Source: Polytrichum commune
Lineage: Eukaryota; Streptophyta; Polytrichopsida; Polytrichales; Polytrichaceae
Assembly: GCA_950295325.1 (NCBI GenBank)
Contig: OX485804.1
Span: forward strand, 52,376,429-52,440,428
Length of the DNA stretch: 64,000 nucleotides
Direction: 5' to 3'
The translations under genes were made by a program, and so were the position numbers. Below are positions 1-12,731 of the stretch, one piece after another. The notes beneath the pieces are model-generated. The model saw only the letters and a list, made by a program, of their open reading frames with translations. It searched no databases and had not been told where the DNA came from. Within the stretch, counting starts at the first letter, position 1, and each line of letters opens with the position of its first letter.

Positions 1-2581
1 AAACAAAACCAAGATCAATAACTAAGCCACAACCTAGAGAGAGAAAAAAAACTCAAGCTTGTAAAAACCTAGAACCCAAATGCAAACCCTAGCAAGAATG
101 GACAATGTAGTCATTCATGACTACTACTACATGACAACATTGGATGATGTGATTGGATTGAACTAAGACTTCTACTGTCAACTTTTTCCCTAAACTTAGG
201 GCCCCCTTTTGTACATCTACCTATACTTCAAGATTCTTAACAACCTTTTGAAATGTACAAGCTGAAGACAATTAATACCTCAAATAATACATCTTCTTAA
301 ACTCATGTTAGTTTGTACATGATATAAAGGGTCCACCAACCAGGGAAGAGTGGAATCACCAAGGAGAAAACATAAAAAATCAATGTAAAGAGAAAATCAT
401 CTATAAGTTAGGTTGTAATCTTGGTGTTTGTAGACAAAGCATGAACATATCTACAACATTTTTTTTGTTTTTTTGTTTATTCATACCAAAAATTCAATAT
501 CTTGTGAATATTTACCATTTAATAATGAATAGTTATAGCTAAAATTTTGAAGCACTCTAAATATTCAATCCAAACATCATATATGCATTTTGGCAACCTA
601 CAGTGAGGGTGGGTGGGCGCCAATGTAGTCACTGTTTCAAAGTTTTAAAACAATTAAGTATTGATGGCTGCATGCTGAGCATACAATTTGGGGATGGCCT
701 AGGAGGACATGCATGGGTGCATCAAGGCATGATGACATGGGTCCAAAACTAATAAATAAAAGGGCCACGATAATTTCTACCCACACTAACTTGCAGCCCA
801 CAATATTAGGCATGAACAATGTAATTTGTAGCAAACTATAAGGAAACATTCATGATTTCCTAACATGTTATGCAATTAAAAACCATAACATGATATTGTC
901 TTGTAACGGGATGTGTAGAGCGGGTGAAAGTTCTTAGGAAATAAATACTTTCACTAGGTATATATAACTACATAATACTCCAATGTGCTTCCACTCTTAA
1001 TCAATGAACAGAATGACATGCCAAATTTAGTTTAACCGGACATCTACACTTAAGTGGTAAGTGGTTTGGTGTGGCTCCAAGAGCCACAACCAAAACAAGA
1101 CATGTGTTTGCAAAAGATTGGATTGCGTGCTCAGAATCTAGTAACCATTCTAATCTCAATAGTCAACATAATCATGAAAGATTCATATATGACCATTCAA
1201 CAAGCACGAGAATATTCACTTTGATAATAGATAAGATATTCATGTATATTGCTCCAAAAATTGTGAGGAAGTGGCTATGGACTTCATTTGGATATGCTAA
1301 GGATCTCGTATTAGTACATGTGTTTCATATCCTAGGAGAAGTGGGCTTAGTCGCAAGATAAAGTAACCATTTAAGGCCCATCTACCTAATCCAACGTGGC
1401 ATTTGTTGTGGAGTATCCAAAAACGTAAAGAGAAAGCACCTTATAGTACCTTTGTGTATTCTTCAATGCTCATTGATGATGAACATTGGAGCTAGTAGTG
1501 GGGGAGCACCAAAAGCGGTTCAATATATAGAACCCATGTTTGAGCAAAAAGAATAACGTCATCATCCTTTGAGTGATGTCACATGCGCCTCAGCTTGATT
1601 GTTTGCTAGGCACATGGCCAATTGTGTTGTGGTTCCATGTGGATGGCATTCATTGGCCACAACTTATATTCCACGAGTACTTAGCACCATGGCGGCTTTG
1701 GAATAAATCTCTAAATAACATAAGTAGAGAGCCATGCTAGTAAGATTCATAGCACTAGGGGTGCAACACCCTATTGTTGAGTAATGTTATGAACATATTA
1801 TACCAACATAACATCATCCTTTAATCCCCATGTCAAAGTTCTCTTTTCAAATTTTTACTTGACTGTGTCATCTTGATTTAGGTTTCATTTATAACTATCT
1901 CACCATCAATGTGGGGTAATCTCTGCACATAACAACGCAATAATATTCTTGTACCCCAAAGATATCATTACAAGAATTTTGGAAGTATGTTATGAACATC
2001 ATCATCTTCATTGTTGCAAATTATTATTCCAATAATGTTGAAAGCATTATTCCTAAAGTTATAGTTCATCTTCAACCTCATCAATGAATATTCAGTGTTC
2101 ATAGGGCCTACCACAAATCATTCCAACTTCTAGCGTGTGGTAAACATTAAACAAAATCTCCATGTTTGTGTGGTCTTAACTAATTAATGTCATTACCACC
2201 AATTCAGAACAAAACCAAACAAGAATATGAATGAATTGGTATATATATACACACACATCGAAAATGAAAATTTATGATCTTTCAAGAATGAAAGAATTTG
2301 AATATAATACATATCACAAAATCTTAAAAGTATAGGTTTAATGACGAACCCTATAATTTATTAGTTGTGCAATTTTGTAGCCTAAAAATAATTATTATGA
2401 TGATCAATCCTTCAAGATTACACTTACAAGGAGCTAATAATAAAAACTACAATGAACTTTGGAATTGGTTCAGGTTAACCTAAACACTACCGTACCTCTA
2501 GCAGCTTGGGCAAAAATGATAAATTTTAAAATGTGCCTAAATTTTTAGGAAACTAATTTTGTTTAGTGTCTAGAAAAAATA
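1..2581. other. AT-rich gene-free sequence
   Basis: No reading frame here has recognisable domain content or supported splice sites. A short TA/CA microsatellite lies near 2,240-2,258. I see no transposon termini. Probably old, decayed repeat sequence. Confidence 0.6.
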
Positions 2582-2692
2582 AATAAAGTGACAACAATCC
2601 AATATAGTGACAACAATCCAATATAGTGACAACAATCCAATATAGTGACAACAATCCAATAGAATGACAACAATCTAATAGAGTGACAACAA
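2582..2692. repeat. 19-bp minisatellite, about 6 copies
   Basis: Tandem units of the form AATATAGTGACAACAATCC run head to tail. The first four are nearly identical; the last two have substitutions and the final one is shortened. The open minus-strand frame across it only reflects the repeat. Confidence 0.9.
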
Positions 2693-3595
2693 TAGAGTGC
2701 CTAAAATCACAACAATGCAAGTGACATTCAGTGGAATCCAACTCCAATCATTTGCTTAAGTTCTCAATTCATGCTCCACATGATATTGTTTTGAACCTCA
2801 ATAAAATCCAATAATAAATAACAAATGTAGTTCAAGGTGTAAGAGTGGATTTGGATGTGCCTCACAATGTTTACATTAATACTATTATCCTCAAAAAACA
2901 TTTTCATCACCTCCCCTCAACAATAGGTGGTGACCACCATCAGAGATGTGTAAATGAACATGACATAGCCTCTGGCCGTCACATCCACCCATGACATGAC
3001 TTGAGCACCCGTGATATGTAGCAAGTTATTTTTGCAGTTATGGTTATAGTAAATGTTGTTGGTCGGCTGCAATAAGTAGTTAGATAACAATTAAATGCTA
3101 TTAGCACTTGGATTTCATGAAGCAAGTTTCATTAAAAATAAATTTGAATCCATAACTTGATAATGTTTGGATTTCGTTGGTTGCAAAATCTAACGGTTTA
3201 TAATTTTGCTTCTATACTTTGTTTCTAGAATTCTCTTTGACTCGACTTAGAGCAATCGGTTGTTTGTAGACTGCAAATTTACCATCAACCAAGGGGCGGA
3301 CCATGTCCGTTTACCATAGGTAAATTGTCACACTTATCTCATCCTAATGTGAAGTTGCGCCAATACTCGCGAATTGCTTTGTCAAGCAATAATTTTTGTA
3401 TCCCTCTATAGAATCTTTGGTCTCTATAATTGTGAAATTCATGAAGAGTCAATCAATATGCATTGTGCATTTTTCCCATGCAAAAATGAAGGCATTAAGC
3501 CTTGTTAACTTCCATGTATTTATGAATACACATGAGAACCATAAAATCACTAATCACATCATCCCTCTCAATTACATCGATGCCACGTGATTTGA
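2693..3595. other. gene-free sequence
   Basis: AT-rich sequence with no supported gene, RNA or transposon end. Confidence 0.5.
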
Positions 3596-3890
3596 CTGCT
3601 ATTGTGGGCTCCATCAACTTCCACATGATATGATCTTGCAATATGTCGTTAGGAAAGCCAGGGATAAACATATGCTCCACCAAGTTATAAGAAATATACT
3701 TGCCTAATATCTACAAAATCATTGACCCTCAATCATGTTTGTTCTCCGTATGCAAAGCTTATTATAATAAGCTAGACCAATGAAGAACTTGTGGAATGAG
3801 GCCAATATAAGGTGAGGCTTGCTAACATAAGCCTCCATTGAAATAATTATGGACAATTAATATGATGTGACTAAGTTAATACTCCTCCAT
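3596..3890. repeat. direct repeat copy A with F-box-like traces
   Basis: This block is repeated in the same orientation about 970 bases downstream (4,565-4,865). Shared landmarks are a GGGCTCCATCA / GAGCTCCATCA start, an AAAGCTT...AAGCTAG(A/G)CCAATG segment and an AATTAATAT...GTGACTAAGTTAAT end. On the minus strand both copies can be read as a peptide with a P-x-x-x-(D/E)-I-x-x-(D/E)-HIM-x-K-x-ME pattern, loosely like an F-box helix. No intact ORF remains. It could be two decayed copies of an F-box-type gene or a non-coding duplication. Confidence 0.6.
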
Positions 3891-4564
3891 TGCACCCCTT
3901 ATGCTCTCTAAGCAGCCATTGAGCCCCCATTGAACCCAACTAGTTGATTATAGCCTAACAATCGGCCATAACATTTGACTGCAAATCAATACTCAACCAA
4001 GGCAATGCACTATTGACCAACAATCCATCTGGCCAGTCAATTGCTAAATGGCAATTTTTCAAGGTTGTCGACTACTAACCTATGTAGGATTTCTTATGTC
4101 TCTAAAGAAATAAATACATGAATACATAGTGACCATTTTTTTCAAAAATGTTTTAATGGATCACCAAAGTTTTTTAATAAAATGATTAATCATTTGGCAT
4201 TTTATGCCTAACATACTAACCTATAGTATATGTAACTTCATACATACAATGTGTATTGCCAATAAAATTAAAAATTAAAAAATTAAAATAGTGCAATCAA
4301 AATTATAATGCCACAACCATATTATGGTATGGTGATGAAAATTGATGTCACATGAAAGAATACATTTTGCAAGTAATGTGATTCTATTCATGAGCTATCC
4401 CCACCATTACAATGTGTTTGCTTGGATTTAAAAGGTGAACTAACAAGAATATTCATCCCACACTATATGTGCAAGGCAAAAGTTGTTGTGAAGGACAAAT
4501 CCAATAGTTGATGCCATAAAATCCCTCAAGGAGACATCTTATTCGATGTTTTAGTTGGAATTGG
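3891..4564. other. spacer between direct repeats
   Basis: About 670 bases of AT-rich sequence between the two direct repeats. No coding signal seen. Confidence 0.5.
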
Positions 4565-4865
4565 TATGACTGTGATTATGAGCTCCATCACCTTGAGCAT
4601 AATATGTTCAGCCACTATGTCCTCAACAAGGCTAGGCATAGGTGTAGACTCCACCATCTTCTCAAAAATGGTTTGGCCTAATATACGCCAAAATCACCTA
4701 CCACCCTTCTCTGTTTGTTCTTTGTATCCAAAGCTTGTTAAAACAAGCTAGGCCAATGGAGAACTTGGGAATGGGGCCAAAGTGAAGTGGCGCTTACTAC
4801 ATATACGCCCCCATTGTATAATTATGGGCAATTAATATATAATGTGACTAAGTTAATGCTCCATT
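4565..4865. repeat. direct repeat copy B
   Basis: Second copy of the block at 3,596-3,890, diverged by many substitutions and small indels. The minus-strand peptide trace keeps the EHIM-x-K-x-ME core. Spacing and size do not prove LTR or TRIM termini, because I find no matching TG...CA ends or target-site duplication. Confidence 0.6.
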
Positions 4866-6695
4866 GATCCCAAATTTTGGTCGATTGCTAGGCAATAGTA
4901 AGTCAACTACTAAAGTCTAACCCCAGCTTTGTGAGCACAAATCCCCCCCACCCTTGATTGCGTCCTAGTCTAGGTGGAGGGTTTGATTTCACACTAGTGT
5001 TTGCCTCCTACTTGCGACCGGAACATCCCATTTATATTCAAGAGAAGGCAAGACAATGAATTGAGTTGCACCACATCACTTAATAACACAGAAGTATTTA
5101 TAAATTGTTAAATCACCTTACAATGTCCATGAATTACTAAGTCTAACCACATTCATTTTATCCCTCCGTCTAAGTCACCACTCGTACGCCCTTGGCTAGC
5201 ATACCACCCATTGAATTGCAACATTGAAGTTGTTGGTGTTTCTCTACTTCTCATTTGGTTGTTGCATGTCCAATACGTTGCCACCCAAATCACCCTCTCA
5301 ATAGAGCCCTTGCTCCCAATGTGCTCGTTGCCCAGCTATGCTTACTGCTTGCTTCACACCGATCTGCTCCGCTGATCAGGTCCACTAGCTAGTTTTCACC
5401 AGTCTTTCTCTCCCGCTCAACAATCACAATCGGAACACGCCATCGTGGCCCGTCTGAACAATGGATCCCAGTCCCCGTGGTTCTCTTGCCTCCTCTACCA
5501 ACAATGCAACCAAATCAACGTATTGCAACATCTTACTGGCAGAAGGAAGAACCTCACACAACAAACCCACATCACCTACCAAGAGCTTCCCACTCGTTAG
5601 CAACAATAATCCACACCATCGACCACAGTAATGATCTCGCCATCCATGTCTCTAGCCTCAACTCTCCTTTGAATCAGAGAAGAAGAAGGGAGAACCAAAC
5701 CACAATCTCGCCAATTCGTTGCTGCCAAACTACTTAGCTCAACATCCTCCCAACACTTACATCTTTAAAACCCTATCACAGTAAAGTGCCGGTCCCCACA
5801 CCACCCCTACTTCTCCACTCACCATCTCCTTGCCTTTCTCCTACCGTGACCCCACCGGCACACTTCAAGTAGTCAACAACCATCCCAATGTATTAACTTT
5901 CACCCACACACATGAATCTTCTTTCCCCTCTCAGACTTCCTTCTAGTACCTTCCTCGCTTTGTCCTCGCACCCTCAACCAAAAACAGAATGTACAAATTC
6001 ACTACAACACCACCGCACTTGTCGCAACCCTTGCTAGCCCCCCTTGACAATCTTGCCAATTTTCAATTCTAGCAAAGGTTACGAGCGCTAACCATTCGCA
6101 TTCCGCCATGCTAATGATTAGCTCCTCCTACCCCGGACCTTATAGTTCATAGGAGGGAACCAACCCTCCTACTTTGCTTTCGGGACTCACCCCTTAATCG
6201 GTAACCCATTTCTTGGATGTGGACTTCCATCCATGGAAGTCCAATCCTATGTTGATCATCGCGTTGCCGGAGCAACACTACAACAACCCGAACCATACTA
6301 GGCAACTATGGCCTCACATTGGGCCAATGCCCATGGAGGCCGTGCCGTTTGGCCTCGGGTGGGTGAGGCCACACCACCTCACCCATATAAGCCTCTAGGA
6401 CTTCACGCGGGGCCCCTACCCCACCGTCAACCAACCGCTTGTCTCTCTACCAAGAGTTGGGGCCAAGTGGACATTTTCCTTTAGCTGCTGGGCCTAGAAC
6501 CCCCCAGCAGCTTCAGACCATCATAACTTCCTTGTATGATGTCTGATCATAATCACCAACCACTCCATCCTCATCTACGCTTCACGTAGATGCCGATGGA
6601 CTCCTCATTTGCCCCATTTGAGCAAGTCTTGAGGAAGTTATGCCTGTTTGAACCTTGGTAGTCCCGGGAATCACTCCCAGGCACTGCTGTACCAA
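4866..6695. other. gene-free C-rich decayed block, part 1
   Basis: The plus strand becomes notably C-rich and G-poor from about 5,200. ORFs are all short and frame changes are frequent. It resembles a degraded retroelement by composition, but I could not find reverse transcriptase, integrase or gag motifs. Confidence 0.4.
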
Positions 6696-6717
6696 GGCGC
6701 TGTCCCGGGACAGCGCC
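6696..6717. repeat. 22-bp perfect palindrome
   Basis: GGCGCTGTCCC is followed directly by its reverse complement GGGACAGCGCC. It sits in a short GC-rich stretch with a second CCCGGG nearby (about 6,663-6,668). Confidence 0.9.
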
Positions 6718-8900
6718 CCACTCAAATGGCCATAACTCCTAGCTCACACCTCGGATTGAGGTGTTCTTGAGCTTTCTAGAATCACCACGCCATGAGCTAC
6801 GCATAACTCATGGCCTTCCCCTTGTGCCTCCTAGTCTCCGTGGGTGGGAGGCGTTCCCAACGCCCAGGGCCCTCACCCACACTAGGATCACTTGGGCCTT
6901 CTCACCAACGGCGCCACAAGTCCCGGGTGTCACTCCGGGGTCCCCCTTGTGCCCATGGTGTTTCGGGCACTCCTCAGGGAGAAGTGCGTGACAACACTTC
7001 ACCAGAAAGAGAACACCATTCCCAACACCAATGTTGTCATCTCATTCCTCATCGGATGCGAATCCTCCTAATTACCCAGGACCATGCTCCCTCCTGCTGA
7101 ACGCCCTCAAAACTTATGCCCTCCGAACCTTGAGAAATGATTCCATTAACTAAACTTTACAATCACGACACTTCTCCCAACAGACCCCATGCCTGCTACA
7201 ACCTCCCAAATATCTTTTTTGAACAATGTTTCCTCTCTAGATGGAAGTCCGACTTTTGCGAATCCCTAAAATTCCCCCTTTTGAGAATCATCGAGGCAGA
7301 AACAATGTAGAGCTCCCGTTGATGACACCACACCACTCTTCCACTACCTTGTCAATTACGAGCACTGCACCTACACTCCCAACTCAAGAATTCAGTGGTG
7401 CCACTACCCTGCTTGACACTCACTATCAACTCAGAGGCCGACAAGGAAACATCTTCCGTTCACAACGAGACATATTCCCCATCCTAATTCCCCACACAAC
7501 CAAGAAAGCAACGACAGTGCCACAACATACATAATTCACAAACACTACTTACCATTTCATGCTATAAAAAAGACAAGTGGGAAGAGGGGGTAAGAGGAAA
7601 CCATAACAGTCTAAAGCCAACAACTCATTTAACACCACCTTCCAAGCTGCCGCTACTACTTCCGTACACATTGCACCCGCCCAGTGGAGCCACATCCCCT
7701 CTCCTTCCCGCTTCCTGTAGCAAGAGCACCCGCCCCCTAGAAGCCACCAGAACACTGCTGATAAGACACACTCCGCATCCCCCATAGGCACACATTGCGC
7801 CCGTTGCTCGCATATCGACTCATTGAGTCATGCGATCGTAGAATTATTTCCCCGCCACTACCGAATCTCTCATGCCCCACTCATACAACCATAATCAACC
7901 GCCACCCCTAGAATGTTCCTCAAGAGGCATACAATACTCTAGGTGTCAGATCCCTCGCCCCCTCCGAGTCTATACCCTTAATTCAAATCAAGATGCTCTA
8001 GGGCCATGATAACCTTCAAACCCCTAAATGTTGCTGCAAAGTTCAACTTTTCCGTAATTATGTGGGCCGCCGACACTTGAGTTCACCCAAGATGTTGATG
8101 AGCCTCGAACTACCCCTAAGCGAGTTAAACCCGAAAAAACTACCAAATTCATGAGACTCCCCACTGTGTCTTTAACCTAACGTATTGTTGGCCGAGTCCA
8201 ACCCACCTTGAATCCAACATGCAACATGCCGATCTTCTAATGAACTTTATTCCCCCTCGATCAACCACATGCAACTCCCCCCAACCTAGCTAGCCTAGAA
8301 TTCCAAGACCTCCTCAACGAGTCCGACAGTCAACCCCCGAGAATAAGAAAAGAGCACAACAACTTGGAATCAACTAGGCATCACAGTAAACCATAGAAAA
8401 ATCACTCCTCTTCCTCGACTAACCCACTCCAACTCATCCAAACCCACCCCACCTAAACCTTTAGCAGTCGAATCCGCATGCAGAACTGGATAGCAAGTTG
8501 CTTGAAAGCATCACACCGGTGATGCTCCCCACCGCAACAACGCTTCCGCCTCACTCCCGACTCGCTCCTTTCGAATGCCCCTCATGAGCCCCTCTTCCCT
8601 GACCTCCTGAGACCCCTCCAACTTTCTCTTTTTTTCCCGCGATGCCTGGCATCTTTGGGGTAGCCCGAAAAAAAACAAGCTACCACTTGACTCTTTCTCT
8701 TCTCTCTCTTCCTTACTTCAAGACTTACTTTCTAGCTCAGCCCATCTCAACGTAACTTGACTTAACTTTGGTTTCTCTTCCCTTTTGGGTGTTTCTCAAG
8801 TCCATAAATTGCTTCCAACCATAGGATCACCTTGCCTTCACATTATTTACTCATGTGGACATGATCTTGGGCTCACAAACGCTCATGCAAAGAGGGCCAT
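6718..8900. other. gene-free C-rich decayed block, part 2
   Basis: Continuation of the C-rich block. Several short open frames occur on both strands between 6,760 and 7,810, but they overlap each other and carry no recognisable motif. I see no gene. Confidence 0.4.
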
Positions 8901-10062
8901 ATAAAATGTGTGTCATGCCCATGAGGAAACCACTGGCCTCCAAATGATTTTGAAGACAATGTATGCCTCGCATACATTTCCCAAAATCATTTTTTATTTG
9001 GTCAATCCGTTTGCTATTGTTGGGATTGGAGTGTTAAGGGCCATAGCTAGTTCGTCCAAAAATGTATTACAATCCCTAACGTGCGTGAGGCTTATCAAAT
9101 GAAACAAATGAGCTTACACTTTAAGAGGTTGCTGGGAACACTCCAAATGAGGACAACTTGTGCAACGTGTTATGACCTATTCAAGCATTCAACGAATTCT
9201 ATTGGATCCAACTACCAAGGAGAAAGGTTGATCATACGTAGCATGGTTATTTAGACCCCCACGAGAGACCACCATGGCGCAACAGTGACAAGGAGAAACT
9301 TTTCCCATGGAATTTGTTTTAGGACCTTTGAGACATTCTCAAGAAAGGGAAAAATCAATCATATTTCCGGAAAAAAACTACGTGATCTTGTGGCGCTTCT
9401 ACCAAGCCATGAAAATTCCCAATCCCAATCCACTAGGGGTTCAACTAATGTACTATATACCAAAAGGAATATCGGGCTTAAAGAGAGTACAAGCTTAGTC
9501 CTACCAATTTGGTGGGAGTTTAGTATGTAGATCATACTTGGACATATGTGAACATTGGAATGTAGGTAACATATAGTATATGATTACAAATATACACTGG
9601 ACACATGTCTGACAATTCCATCATTTTCAATTTTCTTGGACGAATATGTCAAATTTTATCGAAGATCCTCATACCGTCTTGTCACATTTGCCTCATTTTT
9701 ATACTAATTTCATCCAAGCGCAAACTTCCATGCATTTGAAGTTGACGTCCATGAATTCATTACATGTTTGTAGGTCCCGACTCTAGAGCCAATCATAGCG
9801 AGTGGCAATGAAGTGCCATTAATCCCAAAAGTGATAGTAAACACGGAATTGCTTGTAAATTATGCAAAAGTGCAATTTCCCCATGATGTATAATTGACTC
9901 AGATAGTGCATCATAGTCCTAGGCCTACCTTGGTACTATGTGTCTAAAAATCCAGTCATACTTGGAGTCGGTATGGGAGGGTTGCACCTTGCCTTCATGC
10001 TCGAAGGGTTTGGCATCTTGCATCGAACCTACTTTTGTTGAGGCCCCACAACACCGCAAATT
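8901..10062. other. gene-free sequence
   Basis: Short plus-strand frames at 9,285-9,530 and 9,938-10,198 have no recognisable domain. No splice pattern or transposon end is evident. Confidence 0.4.
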
Positions 10063-10637
10063 CTACATCCTTAGCCACTTGGAAATGAGTGTGCACTCGG
10101 TTTCTACTAGCCAATCCCGACACTTGGAAATGATGGTCTTGCATGATGCATCTGTCTTGAATATCCATAGTGCACTAGGGCTATTGACTTTGTCTTGAAT
10201 ATCCATAAGGCCATTGACACATTTCCACTCGTTCGACTTGACATCAATGTCTTTGTCATTGAACGATACCACCTGGACAACGCCTATTTGTTTTCCTTCA
10301 TCTCGCTCAAAATTTGGAATGTCCAACATGTATTTCATATCCCAAGCCCTCGTCTCACCCGAAACGGGTTCCCGTGGCAATACCCCCATGGTCATGTTAT
10401 CATTTGAGTCATAAATGTGACCTTGGGGGTCTGGATTTTGGATGAACTCCCTAGTATTACCAGCACGGCCTCCCATGCCTTGATACAAAATTGCTCTCTC
10501 ACCACAACTTTAGGTGTAGAACCACAGTAAAACTCATGCATCACCCTTTTGCTATGCACCAATGTGAGATCCATTGGAAATCTTAAGACGTCCTTGACAT
10601 CTTGTCGTGCCCGCCAATCATAATATTTCAAGTGCAT
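10063..10637 (-). pseudogene. unidentified decayed coding sequence
   Basis: Two minus-strand open frames overlap in different phases (10,637-10,392 and 10,488-10,063; 81 and 141 residues). Together they read like a single protein interrupted by a frameshift near 10,400-10,490. The composition is protein-like (balanced charged and hydrophobic residues, a FCIKAWE segment, an REFIQNPDPQGHIYD segment), which is why I list it. I do not recognise the family. It lies about 550 bases from the left end of the Tc1-like element and may be an unrelated transposon or gene fragment. Confidence 0.3.
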
Positions 10638-11191
10638 TCAAATTGTGCACATCCAAGTCCTTGGAAGTGTTGAAACCGAATAGACATTTAGCTCAATATT
10701 GTACCTCATAAGCAAGCTTTGAAATCATCTCACGGTTCACCTCGGCCTTGTGGTGAGGATGTTTGCTACCAAGCGGACCTTCCCTAACCGAAAAGCAAAA
10801 TTGCAAATCAAAAGGGGGCCAAAACTACAATATGGAGGGGTGGAATGAAAACATTGTGAGTTGAAGTGAAGTATTCCCCACTAATGTGCAAAATCTAGAG
10901 TTACAAATAGTTTCTAATTTTATGGCCTAGTTGTGTATTTTTTACAAGTGAGGCAGCAAGCAACTCAATATGCAAACCATTACAATAATGATCAGTAGCG
11001 CAAATATATATATATATCCCAAGAGCTCACAACTTTGAACATCTACTTGCACATTTTGAAGGTAACATGAAAAAAGGGTTCAATGTTTATTTGCCTCTAA
11101 AGTTCATGTTGATTGTCTGAAGATGTTTTGTCCTTGCTCCTAACATGCTAATATTTACACTAACATGCTAGATGTACCATTAAGAAAAAAA
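10638..11191. other. gene-free sequence before the Tc1-like element
   Basis: AT-rich, with an (AT)n tract near 11,008-11,018. No feature seen. Confidence 0.5.
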
Positions 11192-11220
11192 TTGAGTACA
11201 CTTTGAACAGACTCAACTTC
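11192..11220 (+). repeat. left inverted repeat of Tc1-like element
   Basis: Reads TTGAGTACA...ACTCAACTTC inward; 23 of 29 bases match the reverse complement of 12,732-12,760. Confidence 0.7.
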
Positions 11221-11416
11221 AACACACAACCACGAACAATTCACATGACTTTTTTCAAATTTGAGAATTGGATATGATATTGTACAAGCTTGTGCATATG
11301 TATGCAAAATTTCACATTACATTGATAGTAAGAAAGTATGCTACAAAGCAAAATGAGAAACTATATACATGTACTCAGTTTTGTTCAAGTTGCCTACAAA
11401 ATCTTTAGTAATTGGT

Positions 11417-12429
11417 CTAGTAACCCCTACTCTTCACCACAACGTCAATTCTTTGTGGCATGCTCTCATAAAAGACCATGCAATCATGTTCAATGAAATT
11501 GGGATACATTGAACACACATGCTTCCACAATTCTTGAATACCTCTTGGAGGTGTCGTAAATTCCTTCAAGTGTCGTACATTCCTTCTGGGCACTTCTGGG
11601 GAAGTGCCCATAAGTGTTCAATGGGATTTGAATATGGAGATTGTGCATGCCATTGAAGGAGTTGAAATGGTTGTGATGCCAACCATTCTTGCACGATCTT
11701 ACTCATGTGCTTGGGATCATTATCATGTTGAAAGACCAACCTACTTGGATTCATATTGTAGTTTTGTATAGTGGACCACAAGAAGTTTTCTAAAATAAAA
11801 TTGTATAGATGCCTATCCACCCTACCTTCAATTTTGTACCATGCTCTCCGCCCAAAGGAGGTCATGCATCCCCAAATCATCACCGACCCACCACCATGCT
11901 TCACAATCTCATGGAGATGTTGAGGTCCAGCACAATCTCCATCTCCAATCCAATAGCAAGACCTACCATTTGAGTTAAATCTATTTATCTTCGACTCCTT
12001 ACTAAAAAATCATGTGTTTCCAATTCTCATACCTTTGAGCAAACCTTAGGCGTGCGAGAACATGTTTACGACTCAAAATTGGCTTCCTTTGATACACTTG
12101 TACACCCAATCCAACCTTTCTCAACACACGCCTCACAGTGATGTTAGACAACAATTTACATGTTTCAAATCGAATTTTTTTTGTTGTCGCAGATGCAATT
12201 CCAAGTCGACCTTCAGAAATGAGAGTGACACAACACCTCTTCTCTCAATCTGCAAGAAACTTTGAACGCCCTTCTCTTTTTGTCTCTCAATCTCGCCCCC
12301 TACATCCTTCCTAAGATGCGCTAGAAAATATTGGCTCATGCTTGTTAAAGAGGCAACTTTGGGAGTAGAAACACCGCTTCTAAGTTGCACCAAAGTTTGA
12401 TGCTTATGTTCTTGAGACAACAAAGGCAT
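11417..12429 (-). pseudogene. Tc1-type transposase, broken
   Basis: Read from 12,429 downwards, the N-terminal helix-turn-helix region is visible (QLRSGVSTPKVASLT, then RKDVGGEIERQK). The catalytic domain follows: INRFNSNGRS, KHGGGSVMIWGC, FQHDNDPKHMSK, SPYSNPIEHLW. The second catalytic Asp (in HDND) and the Glu (in NPIE) are 34 residues apart, which defines a DD34E Tc1 family member. The C-terminal part continues in another frame (PPRGIQELW, then YPNFIEHDC) to a stop at 11,417. Damage seen: several frameshifts and stops; a short deletion before the first catalytic motif, where FSKES replaces the family FSDES so the first Asp is lost; and a 19-bp tandem duplication at 11,552-11,589 between the NPIEHLW and PPRGIQELW parts. 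The element cannot make an active transposase. Total length (about 337 codons) fits the family. Confidence 0.9.
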
Positions 12430-12731
12430 ACGGCTACAAATGATTCTACAAATTGCACCTCACATACTACGGAACCAAGGCTACATAATAAACAAGAAAT
12501 CTCACGACATTCTCAACTACTCAATGCACACAAAGATGTCAATTTTGGAAGAGTGGCGGCAAACAAAAGCGAGTATTGTAACCCTAATAACCACTTTAAC
12601 ATTTCCTACTTTACAAACCCTAAACCCTTTTCACTTTTTGGTTTCACATTTATGCAATTGATTACTTGGACTCTTGTTTTGATCACTTCATCACTTTGGT
12701 TTCTAATTTGAATCAGCTAACAATGGGAGCC

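Noticed and set aside
3596-4865. TRIM or small LTR element formed by the direct repeats
   Set aside because: No TG...CA termini, primer-binding site or target duplication could be found at the repeat edges.
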